From: Clavulina sp. PMI_390
Lineage: Eukaryota > Basidiomycota > Agaricomycetes > Cantharellales > Hydnaceae
Direction: 5' to 3'
Assembly: GCA_015039315.1 (NCBI GenBank)
Contig: WIDE01000060.1
Coordinates: 6,141 to 51,396 of the forward strand
Length of the DNA stretch: 45,256 nt
The notes beneath the pieces are model-generated. The model searched no databases and was not told the origin of the DNA. It saw only the letters and a program-made list of their open reading frames with translations. The translations under genes and the position numbers were made by a program. This document shows positions 1 to 10,554 of the stretch, piece after piece. How positions within the stretch are numbered: position 1 is the first letter of the stretch; each line of letters opens with the position of its first letter.

Positions 1-442
1 CGGAACCTTCACCTGATATGTTATCTCCCCTCAAGGGGTCTCCTTCAGCTGACTGGAACTAATGGGCCTTTGGGTTTTATAGCTCCTTGTAATTACTTAA
101 TTAGTGACAGAGTACAACTGGCAGACAGGTCAGATCAGCTCAGGAAGCGAAAGTAGTTATTTCTCCTCGGCACTTTCATGTAACTCAAAATTTGAATGAA
201 GTCACGTGACCCTATTGAGTTGAGTTGATTCTCCCACCAGCCGCCAGCTTTTTTTTTTAACCAAAGGGTGGGTTTTCTCATGGTGTCCAGCCATAGAGTG
301 AGAAGAGAGCAGGATCCACCCACAGCCATGTCATCTAAACCTGGGGGATCCAATAAGCAAGCCACACACCCTCATAAGGTTAAACCCTGGAAAGCTCCCA
401 CTGCATCTAGCGCTTGCCCATGTAGGAAGAAGAACAATCACC

Positions 443-1739
443 ATGTACGAGACTTCAACCCTGACACCCCAGAGTGAGTTCCACCAAGTACTGCTCACCA
501 CACTTGCCCCATCTGATATATATGCACAACCCTCTCTTTCTAGCAAAACACGGATATATTTTGCAGACCTATGTGATGCTGCTGTTCAGGATAAGACAAT
601 TTTGGACTCAATCATTACCATCATCAGGACAGAGCTTGAACCTGCTATCTCAGGTGCTGCTAAGAATGCCAGTGAGTGCCCAGGCCTTTCTGAATTTGGC
701 TTGCCACTGATGGAGGTTCACTGTCTAAGTCAAGGTTCAGGGTTTTGATTATGAGAAGATGGCCTCTGTCAGAGATCGTGTTACACCAGGCAGCAAGACG
801 TCAGCTAAGCATAACTCTACCTTCCAGTTGCCAGTGCTCAAATAATTTCTAGCTACTCCAATGCTGACAGCTCCTATCCAATGTCAAAGGCTCTCCCAGA
901 CTATCTCAAAGACTAGTAAGTGATGCTTAGTCCCACACCTTCCCAATCTGGTGAATTCACACTACATCAGTGTTGGCGAGTTGAAGACCCTGGATTTTGA
1001 TGATGGAGGAATTATTGAGGATGAAAACGGTATCCCATTGCTGATCAAAATATGTGGACTCCAGTCAGATACACTTCAGGCAAGCTTGCCCAAAGACCTA
1101 TCCTATACATCTGCTGAGACATCATGTAGGGGGCTGTGGTTGAAGCTGGGGCCAAATTTTCTCACAATTACAAATTCTCTACCACCAAATCCTGCAATCA
1201 TTGGGCCAAGATACCCAGCCCCACATTTACAAGTGGAGAGACTCACTACTCACTCTGTGGGTTTTCCTTATGGCCTGTCCTCTCATGTGCAACACTAATA
1301 TCCAGCAATCATTAGGGTCTGAACAGGGCCATCTGGTGAGTTACTGCTACTATTCTACATTTGTTTCTATCTGACACAACATATGCTCAAGGATGAGTGC
1401 CCTCAGCCAGCTGCAGAGCTCAGGCAGGAGGGCCAGCTGGAGTGCATTGACACACTCCTTGAGTCAGCTCAGCTGGCCTTCTCAATCATCAATGCTATTC
1501 AGTCAGGTTATATTACCCAAACTCGGGGCAGAATTTTTCCTAATGCGGATGATGAAGCCCCAAACCCATGTACAAGCACAGCCTTGCAATCAATAGAAAA
1601 ATGGAGCGATTGTCAAACTCTCCACTTGCTCATGGAGCAATCGTTGAATAGGCACTGCCACCCGAGGGCGCTTACCTTGATCTCCACCGCCAGACGGATA
1701 ATCGGTACGGTGCCGCAGATTATTCAAACAATCCATTAG
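443..1739 (+). other. Orphan or decayed reading frames (443-748, 951-1298, 1383-1739)
   Basis: Three open frames of 101, 115 and 118 codons lie on the + strand in succession. The first has a plausible protein-like composition (start MYETSTLTPQSEF, then a helical stretch around DSIITIIRTELEPAIS). The second contains an acidic run (DFDDGGIIEDENG). The third has helical stretches near its start. I recognise no family, and no splice sites convincingly join the frames. They could be exons of a lineage-specific repeated gene, or relics of one, in this accessory segment. I cannot exclude that all three are chance frames. No transposase, reverse transcriptase or integrase motif is visible in any of them. 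Confidence 0.2.
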
Positions 1740-1911
1740 TTTATTGTAAGGTATTTTAGTGAATTCACAATGTTCCAAAAGTGTCATTTTATATTACCTA
1801 GAATTGGGGAAAAATATTTCCTGCTGCATGCAATGAAGCACTGAACGTCGCCAGTTCGAGCTGGAACCCCACCATTGACCATTGAACGCTCCATTCGCAG
1901 CTTCTCGCTTA

Positions 1912-1937
1912 TACATCAGGAAACCACTTTGTGCTCG
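1912..1937 (+). repeat. Left terminal inverted repeat of the 1.8 kb element
   Basis: This 26-bp sequence is the exact reverse complement of 3711-3736. The reiterated TGCTCG/TGCTCAAT and GAGCAACTGAGCA motifs follow it from about 1938 to 2095. Confidence 0.8.
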
Positions 1938-3710
1938 TTTTTGCTTGTTTCTGCTCGTTTTGGCTCAATCTTGCTCGTTTTTGCTCAATGGGCCCGTTGA
2001 GCAGCTGAGCAAATGACGATGGCTTTGAGTAAATTTGAGCAACTGAGCATTCGAGTCACTGAGGCTTTGAGTTTTTGAGGAGCTGAGCATTGATTTTCTG
2101 GCTATTGTGCTCTCAATCAGGTACCATTCCAAAATGCTTATATTCCGTACTTAGCAAGTGGTATATACATAGAAATGAGCCGAACATAACGCAACACTAA
2201 AAAAAAAGGCTATACAACACACACAAACCTCTTGTCGACTAATAGAATTACCATATATACCCAAAGGGAGCACAAAATGATTATTGTCAGTATACTCCAC
2301 TTTTCGGAGGGCAAAGGATATTGGTACACACTAAAGCACGTATAGCATCAGACTAGTAAATTGTCGAGGCTAAGCGGTGACGGTGAGGTGTTCCGACAGC
2401 TTGAGGAGGGTCATTCTCAAGGAAGATGTGCGGGTTAGATTAGTCAGCGCTCGCAAAACAGGAAAAGTAGGGAGTACATATTTGAGGAAGCACAAACCTA
2501 AGGCAGACATGAGGCACCACACGGCCATGACAGATACGGAGCATCGAGCGCGCGCAGATTGTCAGAAAGTGAGAGACACATGGCAGGAGCAGTAAAAAAG
2601 AGTGCAGAGGAGCTCACAGTAGACTTCGTTCGAGATGAAGGGCAACCAAGACACTTGAGGCAGGAACCCTTTGCCCAGCCTCATGGCACAACGGGCAGCG
2701 GGATTTGTGATATCACAACACTGTGAGACATTAGTGGTGGATAGTGGACGAGTTACTGGGAAGGATTATGGCTCTAGCTTACTTGAAAGAGAGCTTGGAG
2801 AAAATTATCCTCCAAGAGGCATGGTCGGATGTGGTTAAGTCGCAAGGATCAGGCTGTGTTTGGCTGTATTGTGGCGCATTGGAGACTCCACCTGGCCTCG
2901 CTAGCACAGGCAAACAAGATGCTGCTTTAGTTTACGATTAGGATTGATAGGAGGGGACTCCAGCAAGATTTTACAACCCTGTGGCAAGGATATTCAATTA
3001 AAGATGGCCAATAGAATCGCAAGATGCGCAAGCTCTCGTTTTTGCACATCGCTCAGAGAAGAAGAAAGAGCCATCAATAATATTAGCATTTTACATGGGG
3101 TCTAGACGGAAAAAGGAACAGTAGTACATTGAGAGTGATACCCCATGAGCTTTATATAAACTACTGATCATAATGCTCCAATTGAGACGTATTTAGTAGA
3201 ACTGATAACGTTCTGAGCCACATTCCGATGTTAGGCTGCTGGAGGCCTATGGAGACTGCGGCCTACATATGTTTGATCGTTCAAAGGCGCCGTAGATATG
3301 CTAGGACCCTCAGAACAGACCAAAGGATAAATAGATACTTAATATGTCTAGAAATGGATTGATTATCACGCTTCCAAGCATTTGTCTCAGCAACAGCTGA
3401 GCGGCATACCAACTTTGATATGCCGAGGAGTATTCATATCGTAAGCATGTCTTCTGAGTACGTCAAACAGTAGGCTACTCTATGGAAGAAAGTACAAAAT
3501 CGACCTCATGTTCTACTAGCTACCGTATGCACATACCGCACAAAGGATTTGGATGATTTTTCCCCTCTAATAACAAGCTCTTTGAAGCAAGAGTGCTATC
3601 ACCACTTTATACTGACTATTTCAATGGTCGAAATATCGCGGAGCGACTCTGCTCAATTGCTCAATCTTGCTCAATGCATTCAATTCTGCTCGGCAACTCA
3701 GCTGAGCAAT

Positions 3711-3736
3711 CGAGCACAAAGTGGTTTCCTGATGTA
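3711..3736 (-). repeat. Right terminal inverted repeat of the 1.8 kb element
   Basis: This is an exact reverse complement of 1912-1937. It is preceded at about 3645-3710 by TGCTCAAT and CAGCTGAGCAA reiterations that mirror the left subterminal region. Confidence 0.8.
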
Positions 3737-4496
3737 CTGAAACGTATGGAGCGATCGTTAATATTCAATCGCCATACCCTGGCACTGCCACCTGAACGCT
3801 TCCATCTCCCAATACCGCCGTCTCTGTCGCTATTCAAGTTGTTTCTTGCCAAGGATTGCCTCGACCCCCGATCAATGATCTGCGTATGATTTCAATCTAT
3901 ACTATTGTACCTATGCCACCTGTGCGGCGTCGCTCCATCCCGCTCATGCCCTACCTAAAAAGTCCACTAAGCTCCGTCTGCCAACACTTCCTCCTCATCG
4001 CATAGGTAACAATTTCCAGTTTCAATCGAAATACCCAATTGTGGGTTTTCCAGCCACGAGTGCCAGCTCTGGAATTATACTATCGCTATTAGTTACATTT
4101 TGCGGAGCGAAGCATGAGCAATAATACAAGAAACGAACAAGCAATATGAATTACAATAACCGAATAGTGAGAGATCTGATATGCATCTCGCCGTGCGACC
4201 TCCTATCCGCGCAGAGCTACGAGAAATATTCCGTTCTCCCATAGTAGATAACTGAAATTGTCGCTGCATTTACAACCTGGAAAGGCTGTACCATATCGCG
4301 CAGGAACGCTAATAACCATGGCGAGGCGGCAATACTATGGACTTGAGGAGAACTCATCGTGCTATTTAGGTATTTTGGGTCTAAATTACAGTCAGAGTTG
4401 TGCAATAACTAGACAAATTCGTCCTCCTTATCCTATCGTCGTGCCCGCAGGGGTGAACCTTGTATTGAATACATTGATACTGAGTTTGCTGAGCAG
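3737..4496. other. Intergenic, no supported gene
   Basis: AT-balanced sequence with only short chance frames. The stretch 3749-3822 is a diverged direct copy of 1633-1692, which lies on the other side of the TIR element. Nothing else is recognisable. Confidence 0.5.
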
Positions 4497-4967
4497 ATGA
4501 GGAAGCTCAGAGATGCAATAGCCAAAAAGCATCCAGAAATGGGAGCTGGGCCAGGCCACTTCCCTGGCTTGGCTGTTCACTTCAACTCACAGCCTCCTCA
4601 ACCTGGTGATATCCTCCTGGTGGAACCAAAGAAGAAAGGGGGAGGGTTAAAATCTAAACAGGTTCCTGATGTATCACAGGATCAAGATGGCCATACAGAT
4701 GCCAGTGAGCCCGTTACATCCGTCAAGGGTGTCTTGATTCCCCTCGATTTTTCCACTTTATTGTACCCCCGAGATTTACGACCTCAATTCTCTCCGCTAC
4801 CAGCAAGTTTTCATGGCGGAATATATAATGATACAATGTCGCTGAACACTCTCAGTGCAGAGAAGAGCCACTTTGAGTCAATGCAAAGAAGAATTAGGTC
4901 GGATAGAGTAAATGACGACCTTTCCTCTCGATCTCACTCAGATTTACCACATGAAAATAATGCTTAA
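4497..4967 (+). CDS. Hypothetical protein or gene fragment, 156 codons
   Basis: An open frame with ATG at 4497 and stop at 4965-4967. The start is helical and charged (MRKLRDAIAKKHPEMG). A Gly/Pro-rich stretch (PGHFPGLAVHFNSQPPQPGD) and a Lys-rich patch (EPKKKGGGLKSKQ) follow, then a polar tail. Its amino-acid make-up is more protein-like than that of the other frames in this accessory segment. I know no family for it. The frame is open upstream as well (TTGAGCAG precedes the ATG), so it may be the 3' exon of a larger lost or lineage-specific gene. Function unknown. Confidence 0.3.
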   Translation: MRKLRDAIAKKHPEMGAGPGHFPGLAVHFNSQPPQPGDILLVEPKKKGGGLKSKQVPDVSQDQDGHTDASEPVTSVKGVLIPLDFSTLLYPRDLRPQFSPLPASFHGGIYNDTMSLNTLSAEKSHFESMQRRIRSDRVNDDLSSRSHSDLPHENNA

Positions 4968-5354
4968 ACGCTAGAAAGGCAGCTGGCTATACGCTGCGAA
5001 GCTTAGTTTGAGTGCTCGATCGCTTTATTCGCTATATGTACCAAGAGCTATTGGTTTCCGTGCAGCAATTGCCAATGAATTCGCATGCCAGCGCAAAGGA
5101 GTCTAACCATCTTGCCCGGGTGTCGATTATAGACCGCCAGGAATAATATTTCGCAGTACGCTCCTCATGCCAAGCCTCGTTATTAGTGAGTTACACCTTT
5201 CGCATCTCTTGGTTTGCACTGCCGGCTTTCGTATGGAACGGGAAATGCTGTGGTCAATGCTTTACAATACATTTAGCTATAAATCATGTCGCTCAGCAGT
5301 AGTGCTGGCATTACGGGGCGAGATAGTGAAGTATGTGCTGGGCTAAAGTGGATA

Positions 5355-5509
5355 TCCGATTGTCCGAAGGAACTCTGTGCAGCCGGATTTTTGAGCTCCA
5401 CAGTTTTCTCCAGCCAATCAAAAGTGCGGAAGCCGTAACGTGGGAGCTGACCATATACCCGAAAAACACTATCGTTATCCCCCGAAAGTCGAAACCCCAG
5501 CACCTACAA
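5355..5509. repeat. Diverged 155-bp direct repeat, copy A
   Basis: This block aligns end to end with 6515-6669. Shared landmarks in the same order are TCCGAT..CCGAAGGAAC, GAGCTCCACA, CAGCCAATCA, GTGGGAGCTG.CCATAT, CCGAAAAA.ACTAT.GTTA and CCCCAGCACCTACAA. Both blocks are 155 bp long by landmark, so they diverged mainly by substitution. No coding frame is conserved between them. Confidence 0.65.
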
Positions 5510-6514
5510 TTGGTAGCGGCGGCAAGCGCCAAGTCCCCGATTGATCCTGTATTCGAGAGCAAATTTTGGCGGCAGACTGGTGAATCATGCTCAGGGGCCA
5601 ATTACGTTCCACATGTGTACAATAAACCTGTTCTTCTGACATCAAGCTCCCACAAATCATTTTCCGACGCTCAGAGCCTCAAACTTCACCCCACTCTACC
5701 ATAGCCATGACCTTCTCGCGTCCGCCGAACGAGAATACTGCCACAAAACGTAGCCAAGTTAGTTAAGCAATGCTAAGCCAGATACTGTTTCGCTTCTCGT
5801 ATGTTCAAGTTCTTGATATCATGTACCCACCCAGTCCCCCGGCTTGTCGCCATTTGGCTATCTCTCGCAACAGCCTCGTGTATATTAGTCTCACCACGAG
5901 GGTCTCCGAACGTTGCTGGATCAACCTTGCGTTTACGTCTTTTCTGAAATCCAGTCATCTTTTTGTATTCATCTGGCCTTCGTGCCATCGACATCGGCTC
6001 AAAGACATCGCAAGACTCCATTCTTGTCATCATGGAAAGGCTTCCGCACTCATTCCGTAACAAATAAAATCTCAGCTAATCTATTCGGCCTCTTCAATTC
6101 GCTGGTACACTCCGGGACTCTAAGCGCACGATTACATTTACGGCAAGCACGAGGTGTTCCAGCCCTTACAAGTCATTCACTATGTCCAACTTAGCCAAGC
6201 CAATGGAAAGTTTGAGGCCGATAATTAAGTCCCATTAAGTTCTGTAGTGCAGATTGTTGACGGGGGGCCGTTGGTTAAGTTGAGCCTTACTAGTAGCGAG
6301 CTAAATTTTCCTTCTCCTCAAAACAATCGGACGCACACGAGGCTTATTGCCCAGTCTGGACAACGCATTGAATGAGACGGAGTTTACAATGGCAAATCTT
6401 TTATCAATCCATGAGGTACACTACAAGGGCTCAACACAAGACCTATGACACACGGTGGCTACTCTCAGAGCGAGAGAACAGACGCATGCGAAAGTGCTAT
6501 GATGGGGCTCGCAG

Positions 6515-6669
6515 TCCGATCGCCCGAAGGAACACTGTTCAAATCTGGAAGCTGAGCTCCACAAAACTTATCAGCCAATCAGTGATGTATAAACTATACC
6601 GTGGGAGCTGTCCATATTTCCGAAAAATACTATTGTTAGCCCCGAAAGCCGAAGCCCCAGCACCTACAA
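6515..6669. repeat. Diverged 155-bp direct repeat, copy B
   Basis: Second copy of the block at 5355-5509. It ends about 108 bp upstream of the ATG at 6778, so it lies in the probable promoter of the monooxygenase-fold gene. It may be a duplicated promoter fragment or a relic of a repeat family. Each copy contains a CCAAT box (CAGCCAATCA). Confidence 0.65.
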
Positions 6670-6777
6670 AACCATCCTATTCAGTCGGGGATGTCACTCA
6701 AGTAACAAGCTTCCTCCCTGTCACCAACCCCACGTTTGAGTCTTTACACCATAGCAGATAAAGCATTGCGAATCAAC

Positions 6778-7521
6778 ATGACCTCAAAGCCTGAAGATAT
6801 CATCGGCCACGTCATCCTCGTCGCTCACGTTTGTTCCTCTATCTTCTAGTACCGTTCTCCGCGCTCATATCAATGCATATATCTAGCTGACCGCTGCACC
6901 CGGCAAAGGTGAAGAGGCCGCGGCCGTCATCCGTAAAATCATGGATTCGGCCAACAGCGATGCTGAGCCTGGTACTCTTGTGTACCGGGTCTCCCGCTTC
7001 AACGAGGTGAGCTGGTACTCTGCATCGGTCGATCTATCGATCCCGTTGATCCCCCCCTCCGATAACTGGCATTCTCATCCTCCATCCCTATATGCATGCG
7101 CGTACAACCTAATATGATTCCAGGAATTCGTCCACTTTGAGGAGTGAGTGCGGCGTGCTTTCATTGCGCTCACTTGGGCCAAAATAGATCCGTGATCACT
7201 CATTACCCAATCACTGCCGCATTATCCACTAGATACGAAAGTGCAGCTGCACTCCAGAAGTATGCTTCTTCTCAATCCTTCATCATATCCTACCTTCCTT
7301 CACTATGACATCTCAACACATCGCATTCATACAGGCATCAGGAGCAGGAGGCATTCCTCAAGCTCATTGAAGCCCACCAAGCTGAGGTTTTTACTAAAGT
7401 ACGCCCCATCCACTCTTACTCTCCATTCATCCACATGGGTCCACTGACTGATATACCCCCGCCTACACCCCTCGCGTCCGAAAATGCACAGGTTGAATGG
7501 GCCCACTACAAGGAAATCTGA
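6778..7521 (+). CDS. Antibiotic biosynthesis monooxygenase (ABM)-fold protein
   Basis: A small protein of 103 residues from six exons: 6778-6828, 6887-7006, 7124-7143, 7233-7259, 7335-7398 and 7492-7521. All introns are GT-AG, and the exons sum to an intact frame. The protein reads MTSKPEDIIGHVILVAHLTA..., then PGKGEEAAAVIRKIM, EPGTLVYRVSR, FVHFEEYESAAALQKHQ and a C-terminal VEWAHYKEI. This is the ferredoxin-like ABM/quinol-monooxygenase pattern: a beta strand, an alpha helix over the PGK loop, an EPGT..Y strand, then a Y.S..A...H helix. Family members are dimeric, cytosolic, usually cofactor-free oxygenases or simply ABM-fold proteins. The substrate here is unknown. It is convergent with ATP3, with only 182 bp between stop codons. 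Two exons are only 20 and 27 nt long. Confidence 0.85.
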
Positions 7522-7703
7522 TCACCCTCACTTGACTGCATCAATCCCTGCCTAGCTCTCACAAATTCACTCATCACCAAGAGAGAAAGAGAGCATCTAA
7601 ATCAATGTTGCTGTAATTGTACCAGGGCTGCTCCAAATAGTGGCAATATATACGTGTGTGTAACGACGGACGATCGACGGGAGAGGGATACGAGCGAACG
7701 TTT

Positions 7704-9377
7704 TTACAACGCGTTGGCACCTGGTAGAGGAACAGATGCCGTGAGAAACTTGGTCAAGATAATGTAGGCGGAGAGACGTACCAGTAATGATGTCGACGAG
7801 ATCGTTGGTGATAGCGGCCTGTCGCCCACGGTTGTACTTGAGCTGCAGGGAAGCGATCATGTCGTTGGCGTTCTGAGAGAGAATAAGGAGGGTGAGCTCG
7901 GGCAAGCGGAAGATGCAATTGAGATAGAAAACATACCTTGGTGGCATTGTCCATGGCATTACGACTGGAAGAGAGAGCAAGCGTCAGTTATGGAATGCAT
8001 GGTACACGCCATGCACAGCAACGTACCGAGAGCTGATCTCAGCGGCGTGGCCTTCGACAAGGGCAGCGTAGATGGCGTTGGCAATGGAGAACTCGGCAAG
8101 ATCCTTGGTAGCATCCTCCTCCATCTCGTACACCTTGAAGCTCTCTGAATACGAATGCGGATATATCAGAACCAAGGTACCAAAAACAATGCGTAGCGCA
8201 GAAAAAACGACGTACCAGCCTCCCTCAGCGAGACCTCACCGACGACCTCCGTGAAACCAGCTTCGTACGACATGGCAGAAATGAAGCGATTGTACACCAC
8301 CATGAGCTAGTTCAGAAACAATCGAAAACAAAAGGAATAGTTTAGCCCCACGGAACCAAACTCGTGGCACTTGAGGCAGTACTCACCGAATCGTACTCAG
8401 CACCGCTCTTGACGATAAAGTCGGCAATAACGGCAGCGTCAGCAAAGGTGGGGATATCCTTGCCAACCTGGTTGAAGGTGACAGCCATGTTGTTGGCGAA
8501 AACCCTGCCCAGCTGGGCCTTGGACTTGTCACCAAGGACGACGAGAGGAGCTTCGGCCTGGCCCTCCTCACGCATGTAGCGGCGAGTGTACTTCGTCACG
8601 GACGAGTGGATACCACCGCAAAGACCACGGTCAGAGGAGACGACGACGATGAGCTTCTTGCCATCCTTGGGTGCCTCGGCGGTCTTGAAGACCTCTGATG
8701 TGCATTAGAAGTAAGTTATTGTTGAATAGAGAGTCGTGCATGGTCAAGGTCGGGTAGGGAGAAATTTATTGGTGGAAATGAGAATCAATGCAGAGGGTAT
8801 GTCGAGGAAACGAGAGGGTGGTAAGGTCGTTTAGGAGAAAATGGGAGACCAATGACACGAAAAGAGAGCAGGAAATGTCAATTCTCCATAATGCGAAATA
8901 TATTTGGGTGGGTGTGAGACGAACCATTGTTGGCCTCGCCGTACACCTTAGCCTGGTTCATGGCACGCTGGGCCTTGGCCAGACGGGTAGACGCAATCAT
9001 CTTCATTGACTATTGGTTTTAAAAGCAATGGCAAAAATAAGTCAAACGAAAGGTCCGGAATGAGCTTTTATGACGAAACCCACCTTGGTGATCTTTTCGA
9101 TGTTCTTGACCGACTATATTACGTCCAAAACCCATCAGAAATAGTTCTTAATAGTCCCCTATCATTCCCAGTTACCTTCAAGCGCATCTCAATCTCACGA
9201 AGGGTCGCCATGTTGCGAGCCTAATTCGCCAGCACGAAAGTGACCCCAAACACAGAAAATCGTCAAAATGTCGTGTAATGTGATTCTGAGAGCGACGAGA
9301 GGACTGACCGGAGCGACTGCAGATGACTGGGCGAGGGTGGCCAGCGCCGGGCGGGCAGCAGAGCGAGCGAGCGACAT
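7704..9377 (-). CDS. ATP3: Mitochondrial F1 ATP synthase subunit gamma
   Basis: The gamma subunit is the rotating central stalk of F1, coupling proton flow to ATP synthesis on the matrix side of the inner membrane. Ten exons give 293 residues: 9377-9309, 9220-9176, 9113-9084, 9009-8925, 8694-8397, 8306-8216, 8154-8027, 7964-7937, 7872-7782 and 7720-7704. Residues 1-25 (MSLARSAARPALATLAQSS) form an Arg/Ala/Ser-rich mitochondrial presequence. ATLREIEMRLKSVKNIEKIT and SMKMIASTRLAKAQ follow, the N-terminal coiled-coil helix. SSDRGLCGGIHSSV is the family signature, and the C-terminal helix is RNAMDNATKNANDMI...LVDIITGANAL. The last coding exon is just 17 nt (ANAL plus stop), found only because the family ends ITGASAL. 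Length matches the family (yeast about 311 with presequence). Confidence 0.97.
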
Positions 9378-10554
9378 CGTTGGCGTCGAGCGTACCGAGT
9401 GTGTTGTGTGGGTATGTTTTTCGCTAGCGCCGAGTAGTTTACGTAAGCTTTGGTGTGTTTGTTCGTTCGTTCATTCGGGGAACTGTTGCTTCGAGCTGGC
9501 GTTGCTTTTCATTGAACCCTGGAAGAAGTAGCTTTTGTTCGCTGTGTGGTTATTTCTTCCTAATGAGGTAGACTTGGGTGTATTGGTGATGGCATGTCAA
9601 ACCGACTCGAACACCCGATCACACTCTCCTCGTGATTTCGCCTGCTACTTGTTTAGAACTTTCATGAGATACCCTCGTATGATGCGTCTCTAATTTCTAT
9701 AGTTGCTGCTGTGCTTGTGATCACTACCTAGACCCTAATACTAAATCGTCATATAGATTCAGGTAAATGTATTGACGATCGCCCAGATCCACAGCAAGCT
9801 GCATCAGTTCATTCAGCAGTAGAACTAACATGCGGACTGATCTGCAAACTGACCAAGAGGAGGGTTCTGGCCAAATACTAGCCAGCCCTTCCATCCACTT
9901 CCTTTCAATGCATCCTTTCCAGTGGTGCTTCGTTGAGCTACGAACTCCACTCACCACAGGCCTTGGGACTAGGTTCGTACCAGTACCCCAACACGCAGTT
10001 GATAGGTCGTATGCACTCACATGACCCTGACGCGGAAAAGAAGCAGGGCCGATCTCTTCATCCCCGGACAAATTGGCTGTTGGATCGTTATTGCTGCTGA
10101 TCATGAGTGGCACGCGCAAGATGGATCCCGGTTCCTGCTGGGCCGGCTGCACCCACCCCAACTCCCCACAGCTTCGTTATCGTTCATCCCAGTCGTTTGA
10201 CGATGGATGTTGCCTAGATTCTTCTATGGGCCCTGAGCGCTTGTGTAGATCGCCGATTATGAATGTATGCAGTAACCGGATTTTATTTTATTTTATTTAT
10301 TTTGGTTATCAGTTATCTCTTCGCCGAAAAAGAAAGTCGTCCGATCACAATCGGACGCAGCCACCGCAACAACGACAACAACAACAATAGCAATTCAGTA
10401 ACGCGTGTTCATGTTCGAGATTGGGGGCTCCTGAACCTGCCTCTCCCCCTTCCACTCTCTCCTACCACCGACACGTATATAGTCCCCACTCGGCGTCCAC
10501 TTCTTTGTGTGGTCTGCTAAACTTTAAGTATTATCGGGGCCGTCTACCGAGGCC
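9378..10554. promoter_or_regulatory. Divergent intergenic region between ATP3 and the septin-like gene
   Basis: This 1.18 kb region lies between two head-to-head genes. It must contain both promoters, although no defined element can be assigned. It contains a TTTTA-type simple repeat at about 10281-10305 and a CAA/CAACAACGACAACAAC repeat at about 10366-10388. A 145-codon antisense frame (9724-10161) has no recognisable family and is probably chance. Confidence 0.5.

Larger units (their letters stand above)
1912..3736. mobile_element. Non-autonomous TIR DNA transposon-like element, about 1.8 kb
   Basis: Positions 1912-1937 and 3711-3736 are a perfect 26-bp inverted repeat, reading TACATCAGGAAACCACTTTG onward at the left end. 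Inside each end are short reiterated motifs (TGCTCG, TGCTCAAT, GAGCAACTGAGCA, CAGCTGAGCAA), a subterminal repeat architecture common in cut-and-paste elements. The outermost TA of each repeat could instead be a TA target-site duplication, leaving 24-bp TIRs that start CATCAGG. The interior (about 1.77 kb) has only short frames, such as 2377-2595 and 2744-2941, with no transposase motif, so the element would have to be mobilised in trans. The TA duplication is compatible with a Tc1/mariner-like origin, but the superfamily is not settled. Confidence 0.7.

Noticed and set aside
1840..1870. Possible tRNA B box (AGTTCGAGCTGG)
   Set aside because: No matching A box or foldable cloverleaf could be laid out around it.
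1938..2095. Tandem TGCTC/GAGCA reiterations as a possible CRISPR-like array
   Set aside because: The units are short, irregular and without spacers, and the organism is a eukaryote; they are subterminal repeats of the TIR element.
9724..10161. 145-codon minus-strand frame between ATP3 and the septin-like gene
   Set aside because: No recognisable motif and no supporting splice signals; likely a chance frame in the shared promoter region.
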